The notes under the pieces were generated by a model. The model ran no database searches and had not been told where the DNA came from. It saw nothing but the letters and a program-made list of their open reading frames with translations. The translations under genes were made by a program, and so were the position numbers. This document shows positions 57,301-64,000 of a stretch of DNA of 64,000 bases, one piece after another. The DNA is from Moniliophthora roreri (taxonomy: Eukaryota > Basidiomycota > Agaricomycetes > Agaricales > Marasmiaceae). Position 1 is the first letter of the stretch. Each line of letters starts with the position of its first letter. The DNA lies in contig LATX02000013.1 of assembly GCA_001466705.2 (NCBI GenBank), forward strand, positions 558,001 through 622,000. The letters are read 5' to 3'.

Positions 57301-58850
57301 CTAATCCACCACCTCTGCCTCGATTCCCTTCGTATGCGAATCATCCAATATCGACTTTTCTGCCCTGTTCTTCGCTAGAACGACATTCTCGGCGAGGAGG
57401 TTGATGCCTTCTTGCGTTAAAAAGTCTTGGATGTTCAGAGGTCGAGGCTTGAATGTCTGTACATGTTGTTTCAGAAATGAGGGTCACGGGACAAACGGTG
57501 TATGAAAGCGCACCTCGATCTGCTCCTGATCCAACACTTGACCATTAGACATGTTTTCTCTCATATATTCCCTCACAGGTAACATAGCAGCATTCCTACA
57601 TAGTTCTTTGAGATCGGAGCCTGAGAGGCCTTCAGATATTTGAGCGAGGAAGTCTATTTGGAAATCAGGTGCGAGGGAGGTGTCTTTCAACATCTAAAAG
57701 CCATATCAATAACCATTCGTTGCAGAGAAAGCTTAGGTGTACCAAGTTGAGAATTTTCAGTCGTTGATCGTGATCCGGTAATGAAACCGCAAAGCGTTTA
57801 GGCAGTCGTCGGAAAATGGCCGAGTCGATGTCATTTGGCCGATTTGTAGCTCCTAGAACAAGTATACGTTCGTTTGATGACTTGAGGCCGTCCCAAAGTC
57901 TACTTGGATGTCAGGAACAATCAAAAGAGCTGCTGAAAAGAGATACACGCACGTCATAAACTCTGCTTTCATCATCGACATGGCTTCATGGTCACCAGAC
58001 GACCTCTCCCTCAGAAACGAGTCAATCTCGTCAATGAAAATGATACTCGGCTGCGTTTTTCGTGCGAGACTGAACAGGCCAGCTATAAGTTTGTTGGATT
58101 CTCCGAACCATTTGTTGGTTAAAACGGAGGCGGCGATGTTGATAAAGGTTGCGCCAGATTCTTTGGCTAGAGCTTTTGCGAGCATGGTTTTGCCGCACCC
58201 TGGGGGACCATAGAGAAGAACACCTTTCGGTGCTCCCAAGAGTGAAGAGGACCCCGAAAAGAGTGATGGGTAAAGTAGAGGATAGATGACGGACTCGCGG
58301 AGGGATGATATTATAGGGTCAAGGCCGCCAATATCTGTGGACTGTTCAGCGGGCTTGAATTAACTTTGAACTAATGAGCTGCACCAGAAAATCGGACATG
58401 GATGTCATCCGGATGTATAATTTCGTTGGCAATCGTCGCTGCATAGAATTTTAAGCTGCAATTCGGCAAAACAGTCAAATTTGAGCTCGCACTTTCGTAT
58501 TCATCCAGCTCCAAGTCCTTCAGCTTATGTCCCAGTCTCTTCAACGCTTCAAGCTGCTTCGTCTTGACTTCTCTGCTCTTTCCGCTATTCGAATCCAGGA
58601 CCCACTGCGTCATACGTTAGGCAAATGGACTTGTGAAGACCGGACGGACTACTGACTCTTATGGTGTAATAGACAGCTGCCTTGGATTTTGAGCATTTAG
58701 CATTTTCCTTGACCAATTCATTGACCATAAACCCACTTGGGTAGCCACAAATAAAGCAACTGGAATTCAAGTCAATAGCCGAGTTCAAAAGAAAAAGTAT
58801 GAATGCGCACACTCAAAGACCGTTCGTTTGGCAGCTACAGAGACTGCCAT
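57301..58850 (-). CDS. MSP1: Outer mitochondrial/peroxisomal membrane AAA-ATPase Msp1 (ATAD1)
   Basis: Msp1 extracts mistargeted tail-anchored proteins from mitochondrial and peroxisomal membranes. Model on the complement: 58850-58821, 58759-58733, 58680-58657, 58604-58493, 58438-58385, 58334-57953, 57899-57743, 57693-57514, 57456-57301, giving 373 residues (yeast Msp1 has 362). The N-terminal helix reads [20 protein letters not shown], followed by a linker. Then come [20 protein letters not shown], Walker A GPPGCGKT (125-132), Walker B IIFIDEID (180-187), sensor region ATNRPNDID, arginine fingers FRRLPKRF, and the C-terminal helical lid [14 protein letters not shown]. The catalytic part from exon 4 on is certain. 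The first three exons are my inference and an alternative (one exon 58759-58657) would give a less hydrophobic N-terminus. Confidence 0.9.
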
Positions 58851-59818
58851 ACCCTCAGACCTGATTTGAGTGGCTTTGGTAAGATTTTTGGCCGAAGTTA
58901 TTCTGAGCAGCAGACCGACGTCGAGGTTGCTCCGCAAAGAGTGCACGTGCGAGAAAAGTTGGCCGGCACGGCAGTGACGGTGACAGGTCTTTTCCTCAAC
59001 CTACGTTTGCCTCTCAAAGACTCCAGACAGGTGGAACAGAATTCGGCAACAGAGGAGTGGAAGTTCCGCTCCTAGAGTCGTGTTAAAACCTACAGATATT
59101 TTGGTTAAGGTCGAGAGCAATTCAAAGTGTAAAATGTAAGTTGTACTTGTTAGCTCCTATAATCTGTCATGTACAAGCAAACTGATTTGCTTGCTTTTGC
59201 TTGGGCTAAACCAAGGGAAGAAATCAGGCAGCATCCCTCTAACGTCACCGAATCTCAAGGTCCCTCTCATAAGCACCAGTAAATATTGATAGATAGACGT
59301 CCTCTATCTGTCGCTGGCTGTCATGGTTCCGAAATGGGACCACTGTAGATTCATCAACTATCGACGTTTGCCGGTTATATCGGACTTGTGAGACCACCGC
59401 ACAACGCCAGACTCCTTCAAGTATCCTTCTGCGCGCGCGGATGTTTTCAGGCCCCGTACGTACTTTCTTATGCTATTTGATGTATTTGATGCCACGTGCA
59501 GACCTCCCAGGTGTTTTCTTATAATCGTTCGGTTTGCGCGGCCGCGGTAACTATCCACTCGGAACAGTCGACGGATCTGCACTAGAGACATGACGTTGAT
59601 TTATCTTTACATACATTTGCGAGGTTGGCTGCCAAGGGTCGCGGATCTGGGGCGGGCACGTTTTAACTGGAGCACAGTATTAAAAGGGGGCCTCCAAGCC
59701 AACATCATTCCTGCGCGCCCTCCCACGACCCCCAAGCTATCCTTACACGGTACCATGTGAGTATATTTGAACTCTATGCTTGAGCTTCTCTTGCTGATTA
59801 TAGACGTAACTTAAAGTC
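58851..59818. other. Divergent intergenic region
   Basis: Promoters of MSP1 and of the F-box-like gene. An ATTAAAAGG box lies near 59681. A (GC)4 run is at about 59431-59439. The short frame 59358-59591 on the complement has no recognisable feature. Confidence 0.5.
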
Positions 59819-61453
59819 ATGAACACTCTTCAAATATCGTCCCACGGTGGTTCTAACCCACCACCAGACGCGCCTTCTTGCATCCCATCCTTGCGCCCTC
59901 AGCTCCGAACAAACAGTGTCCCAGCGCTCCCCTTCTCTGCAGAGGAAGCCCAAGCACAGATGCGTCGAAACACGCGGCAACTGGAGAACCTCGCGTTGGC
60001 ACTGCGTGCTCTCCAGGCAGAACAGGCCGCCCTGCAGCGCTACGTCATCGAATGCCAGTCGTTATTTGCACCCATTCGTAAACTCCCCGTTGAGATCCTA
60101 GGAAGCATTTTGTCCCTTGTCTGCACCGGAGGAATGGGGAACACATTTGGCAGAAAGTGCATCCTACCATCACTCTGCCTTTCCCATGTTTCGCATCTCT
60201 GGCGAGAAATCATGACATCGAGATCGGATTTATGGTCAACAATTGACGTGCGGTTGGATGAGATGACCAAGGGCTCCCAGCGGCTGCTATCTTTATGGTT
60301 GATGCGCTCGAGAGATGCTCCATTACATGTCAGGGCGCTCAGCGGATACTGGAACAGCTCATCTACCTCGAGTTCAGCCAACGAATGGAAGACCTTTTCC
60401 CTGCTCCTCGATCACGGACACAGATGGGCTTCCGCGGTGCTGAGACTCGACTTTCAACTCTATGTCCAGGCATCGGCCAAGATAGTATCCATGCTAGAAG
60501 GAGACGAGGCCGATTCAGACTCTGGATATGAATCACAACAAGCAGCCGGGAAAAAAGTCAAACCCTTCAGCCATCTCAAAACCCTCGACATCTCATGGTT
60601 CGATTGCCGGATCTCGGCCGCGCATAATCAACGTCCATCCATTCGTCTATTCCTACACGCGCCAGCGTTACAGTCCCTTACCATCCATCACTATGATGAT
60701 TTCTTCATTCTTCCTCTATCCCAAATCCGGAGTCTGACGGTGACGAACGTACACCAAAATCCGGCGCCCCTACTTGCACAATGCACGGAGCTCAAGTCTT
60801 TGCGGCTCTTGAACTTTGCCAGCCGAGATCGCACACCCCATCCGCCGATATTGATGCTGCACCTCACCCATTTCGAGGTTCAGATATCGAGTTATTACGA
60901 GAGTTTGACCACGAAGCATCTCATGGACAGCTTGGAGCTGCCTTCTCTTCTGTCCCTGACTATCGCCGAACCAGTTCATCGGTATTGGGATAGACCTACG
61001 TGGTCTCATTCCGCCTTCATCGACATGCTGTCACGATCGTCATGCCGCTTGGAAAAGTTGGCCTTCATAGAGGTGGTGGTGTTCCCAGAGGAATTAGAGG
61101 AAACGTTGCAGTTGAATCCTACTCTTACCCATGCTACCTTTATCGAATGGCAGTGTAACGATACGACTCGGAGTTTGATGAAGACCCTGAGTGCCTCTTT
61201 ATCTCTTGCGCCCTCACTTTCTCAACTTAGCCTACGATCGGACGAGTCCTTGGTCAACATCTCCGAGGATCTGAAGGGCATGATCTCGTCGCGTTCTCGA
61301 GTCAAACCTCTTGAACAAGTACTTGTCGAGTCGCCGGAAACACCAGCAGATTGTATGGCGGATCTCTCTAGCGCCGTATGCAGCTGTGGGACGAAGCTCA
61401 TTGTGAGGCATGAGCCTACCAACTTTGAGCGTGTGTTTCCTGCATACAAATGA
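59819..61453 (+). CDS. F-box-like protein of the agaric type
   Basis: A single-exon frame of 544 residues. An N-terminal disordered part is followed by a coiled stretch (about 40-80, EEAQAQMRRNTRQLENLALA), then the F-box-like motif IRKLPVEILGSILSLVC and LSHVSHLWREI (about 90-130). A long region with leucine-rich character (LKTLDISWFDC, LQSLTIHHYD, LKSLRLLNF, LEKLAFIEVVV, LSQLSLRSDE) probably forms a repeat solenoid. Agaricomycetes have hundreds of such genes; they are expected to bind Skp1 in SCF ubiquitin ligases, with unknown targets. The second possible start is far downstream, so the first ATG is kept. No lesion. Confidence 0.85.
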   Translation: MNTLQISSHGGSNPPPDAPSCIPSLRPQLRTNSVPALPFSAEEAQAQMRRNTRQLENLALALRALQAEQAALQRYVIECQSLFAPIRKLPVEILGSILSLVCTGGMGNTFGRKCILPSLCLSHVSHLWREIMTSRSDLWSTIDVRLDEMTKGSQRLLSLWLMRSRDAPLHVRALSGYWNSSSTSSSANEWKTFSLLLDHGHRWASAVLRLDFQLYVQASAKIVSMLEGDEADSDSGYESQQAAGKKVKPFSHLKTLDISWFDCRISAAHNQRPSIRLFLHAPALQSLTIHHYDDFFILPLSQIRSLTVTNVHQNPAPLLAQCTELKSLRLLNFASRDRTPHPPILMLHLTHFEVQISSYYESLTTKHLMDSLELPSLLSLTIAEPVHRYWDRPTWSHSAFIDMLSRSSCRLEKLAFIEVVVFPEELEETLQLNPTLTHATFIEWQCNDTTRSLMKTLSASLSLAPSLSQLSLRSDESLVNISEDLKGMISSRSRVKPLEQVLVESPETPADCMADLSSAVCSCGTKLIVRHEPTNFERVFPAYK

Positions 61454-61593
61454 ATAGGTACGAACTTTTTCGCCTCTTCCCTCAACAATGATGTGCTAAG
61501 ATCCTTGTACAGAAGAACGATGTTACAGATGGATGATGGACAATAATTCTACAGTATTTTGAGTCTTCTATTTTTACATTAGTAGCTAGCTTC

Positions 61594-63167
61594 TTAGAAG
61601 TCGATTTTTGTGATTATCTTATCCCCTTTACCCTGAATATCGGCCAGACTGGCGAACCCGGCACACCCCATAGTAGTATCAAGATCCGCCATGGTATGTT
61701 TAAGGACCTGTTCAACGCCTGCAGTGCCTGCAAGGGTAGCGCCGTACACCCATGGTCGGCCCACTGCAAACACAATCAGGCAAGTCTTATTAGATGTGGA
61801 ATAGTAAACTCACAAAGAACAGCTTGGGCACCCAAAGCTATAGCCTTGATAATATCGCTCCCGGTTCTAATACCCGAATCGAAGAGAATCGTAAGCTTGC
61901 CTGATGCCTGGGCAGCTCGTATCTTTTCGGATCTCATGATGTTCTCAAGGGCATATAAAGATGGAATAGCACCGTCCACTTGACGCCCTCCATGATTCGA
62001 GACAATGATACCATCAATGCCGTATTCCAAAACTTTCTCTGCGTCCTAACGTTCAGGAAAGCATTAGTCAAGCTGAATGCAAAGTAATCGCCAACGCACT
62101 TCAACATGCTGAATGCCCTTGAGAATCAACGGACCTTCCCAACTATCTCTCAAGAACTTGAGATCTTCCCCCAAGAACGATACAGCCCGGAATTCGTCTC
62201 TGCAAGGAAAGTCTGTCCCAAGAAAAGCTCATCTTTGGTCTTTTCATCACCCTGCAATAGGAGTTTCATCTTCTCCTTTGGGTCATACGGAAACTCCGGG
62301 TGATTGTCTATGATGGGCTGACGACCAAATTTACCCATAAACACGGGGTCCGAACGACCTACTTCGATACCAACACCGTGCCCGAAAGGAAGGTAGGCAG
62401 TTTCGAGGTCATGTGGGCGCCAACCAATGTTCATAGTATCGAGGGTAATGACGAGACCTTTGAATCCGTTATCCTTGGCTCGTTTAAGAATGGAGAGCGT
62501 TACGTCGTTGTTCTTGGGCCTTGTAAAGTGTTAGCAACTATCAATCGAAACGAGAAGACTCACCAGTAGAGCTGATACCACCGATAACCATCCCCGTTCT
62601 CTCGTGCAACTTCCTCGATACTCCGGGTAGAAGCGGTGCTCATTATGTATGGTACTTTGAGATTTCTGCATGCACGAGCAGGTGCGAATTCGCCTTCATC
62701 GCAGAATATACCCTGGACACCGATTGGGGCGATGAATATCGGACTGGAATGTGTTACTCCAAAGATAGTGGTCTGCAGGAAATCTCAGCAAGTTGCGGGT
62801 GGCTCAAGATCGATGGATAAAGGACCTCGAGATTACGCTCAGAGGCGTTGACGAGCATTCGAGGAATGATTGCAAACTTTTCAAACGCTTTCGGATTCCC
62901 GTTGTAAGTCTGCCAGATACCAGCACTTCCATGAGCGTACAAGAATGCGCCTAATCTCTCAAAAATTCAGTATCTCGAGGTGAATATTGGCAATATCAGT
63001 GACTCACCGGGGTAGTCCTTGAGCTTCTGACGAGCCTTCTCCTCAATCTCTGAATAAACTACAGTTCCCAACGGCTCCGGACCTTTCCCACTCATGTAAA
63101 TACCCCTCATATAGGCACTCCATGGTGCAGGTGTGACACTGGCAACAATCTTCGATGGGTCGGCCAT
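61594..63167 (-). CDS. FMN-dependent 2-hydroxy-acid dehydrogenase/oxidase (lactate 2-monooxygenase-like), 2-nt frameshift
   Basis: This family oxidises L-2-hydroxy acids such as lactate using FMN. Exons on the complement: 63167-63008, 62950-62826, 62772-62564, 62519-62100, 62045-61814, 61763-61594. Motifs: SPIFIAPIGVQG, YIMSTASTRS, RWYQLYW, GLVITLDTMNIGWRP, GPLILKGIQ with the active-site Lys, IDGIIVSNHGGRQVDGA with the catalytic His, and the FMN phosphate site LFDSGIRTGSDIIKAIALGA, GRPWVYG. About 437 residues are expected. In exon 4 the frame shifts by two bases at a run of five C (plus strand 62168-62172): SGLYRSW must continue as EDLKFLRDSWEG, but two extra G on the coding strand prevent this. 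It is either a sequencing error in a homopolymer or an inactivating change. Confidence 0.85.
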
Positions 63168-63530
63168 GGATGCGATAGATGACTAGGAAGCTCTTGATAA
63201 TGCTGCATTGATTCCAAATGTCAGGAATTTATGGGAACATCGAAGACGGTCAGATGATGATTCCAACGGGGTATGCGGAGTAAGTATGTAGCTTGAATAC
63301 CCGATCGCGACGCGAACGGGTTTCATTACCCCAATGCCACTACAGTGTGAGCTACGATATATACTGTAGACATTGGGTATCCTCCCTTTTGGTGAAAACT
63401 GCTATTATTCTTACATTTTGTAATTTGGTCTTCTCATCCCGTCTTTCAATGTCAATGTACACTACCGCCTGCTCAAAAGCTGTAAACCCCTCCACAGCAT
63501 TCCTCTCCCCCAAACCCTCACCAGCGTACC
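63168..63530. other. Divergent intergenic region
   Basis: About 360 bp between two divergent starts, likely a shared promoter. No coding exon recognised. Confidence 0.5.
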
Positions 63531-64000
63531 ATGCCCTTCATCCAAGAGTGTTCGGACTTTGATATTCGCAATAACCAAATCACGGTCGTAGAAGGATCTC
63601 AGCATAATACCATTTACGACAATTGTACGCTGCAAATCATGCGCCAGGGGAGAAGGGAGCTATCGATTTGGGATGAGGTGCGTTGGTCATGTTCTTTTCG
63701 AATCGCGAGTTTCACTGACTGGTTTTGTTTAGTTCAAACGGGTTCGGACCGGCAATATCAATCTCATAAAGGCTGTGGGCACCAGCGATATATACGAATA
63801 TGATGGGCCTTGGTGGTTGCACAATCGTAATCGTAGAACAGTAGCTCATCGTACCATCAGCATCGCTCGCATTCGTGGTGAAGACAAGGAAGCAGAGTTT
63901 TTATATGTCAGATACAGTGGTCCAGGGGCCCGTCAGGTAGGTATAACATCCCTTCTTGATATCGCTAGATCTCAATCTTTCCACTCAATAGGCCTTCAAA
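63531..64000 (+). CDS. Agaric family protein of unknown function, 5' part
   Basis: Exons 63531-63677, 63733-63936 and the start of a third at 63992 read in frame to the window end, giving 120 residues so far. The pattern VEGSQHNTIYDNCTLQ, ELSIWDEFKRVRTGNINLIK, HRTISIARIRGEDKEAEFLY and VRYSGPGARQAFK is, from memory, a common N-terminal region of large agaric proteins that often continue into other domains. The C-terminal part lies outside the window, so the function stays open. Confidence 0.7.

Overview
The window looks like nuclear DNA from a mushroom-forming basidiomycete (Agaricomycetes, probably Agaricales). The reasons are genes split by many 45-65 bp introns, a long F-box-like protein of the agaric type, a C-terminal protein family common in Agaricales genomes, Ty3/gypsy chromovirus and Ty1/copia elements, and fungal housekeeping genes (ENT3, SLP1, MSP1). 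Four single N bases (5563, 11733, 21135, 22388) mark scaffold joins. At least one of them (11733) separates two copies of the same 1.4 kb and is almost certainly an unmerged contig overlap.

Layout. 1-1829 holds no gene I recognise. 1830-3764 is a secreted GH20 beta-N-acetylhexosaminidase. 3890-35440 is a repeat-rich block built from a tandemly duplicated secreted serine hydrolase of the class C beta-lactamase/S12 type. Copies A (4525), B (5564), C (19152), D (21136), E (22389) and F (32255) are each cut by a gap or carry a lesion, so none is complete as assembled. Between them lie a gypsy-like 3' remnant (8786-9899), a CACTA-type miniature element (9900-10460), a degenerate copia element (10461-about 18409) whose LTR carries a hAT-like element (16476-17616) that itself contains a second CACTA-type copy (16712-17451), and a nearly complete chromovirus (24868-31887, target duplication GCAGC) inserted in the promoter segment of copy F.

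From 35.7 kb the sequence becomes gene-rich. A hAT-like miniature element with perfect 34 bp ends and an 8 bp target duplication (35735-36261) lies 139 bp before ENT3 (36401-38423). Next come the one intact, diverged member of the hydrolase family (38922-41273), an EI24/RRT8-like membrane protein (complement 42439-43787), a small membrane protein (complement 44473-44998), and a 14-exon GH43 endo-arabinanase (48248-49901) in which I infer three GC-AG introns. A 3 kb region with inverted arms (50590-53640) follows, then the SUN-domain gene SLP1 (53956-56937), MSP1 (complement 57301-58850), an F-box-like gene (59819-61453), an FMN-dependent 2-hydroxy-acid dehydrogenase with a 2-nt frameshift (complement 61594-63167), and the start of a family protein cut by the window end (63531-64000).

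Functional themes. GH20, GH43 and the hydrolase family are secreted enzymes fitting a saprotroph. ENT3, SLP1 and MSP1 serve trafficking, ER/nuclear-envelope and organelle-membrane quality control. The most interesting signals are in the chromovirus: an 11-nt self-primer/PBS pair, a GGGTTTT -1 frameshift site abutting the gag stop, and overlapping accessory frames before the 3' LTR.
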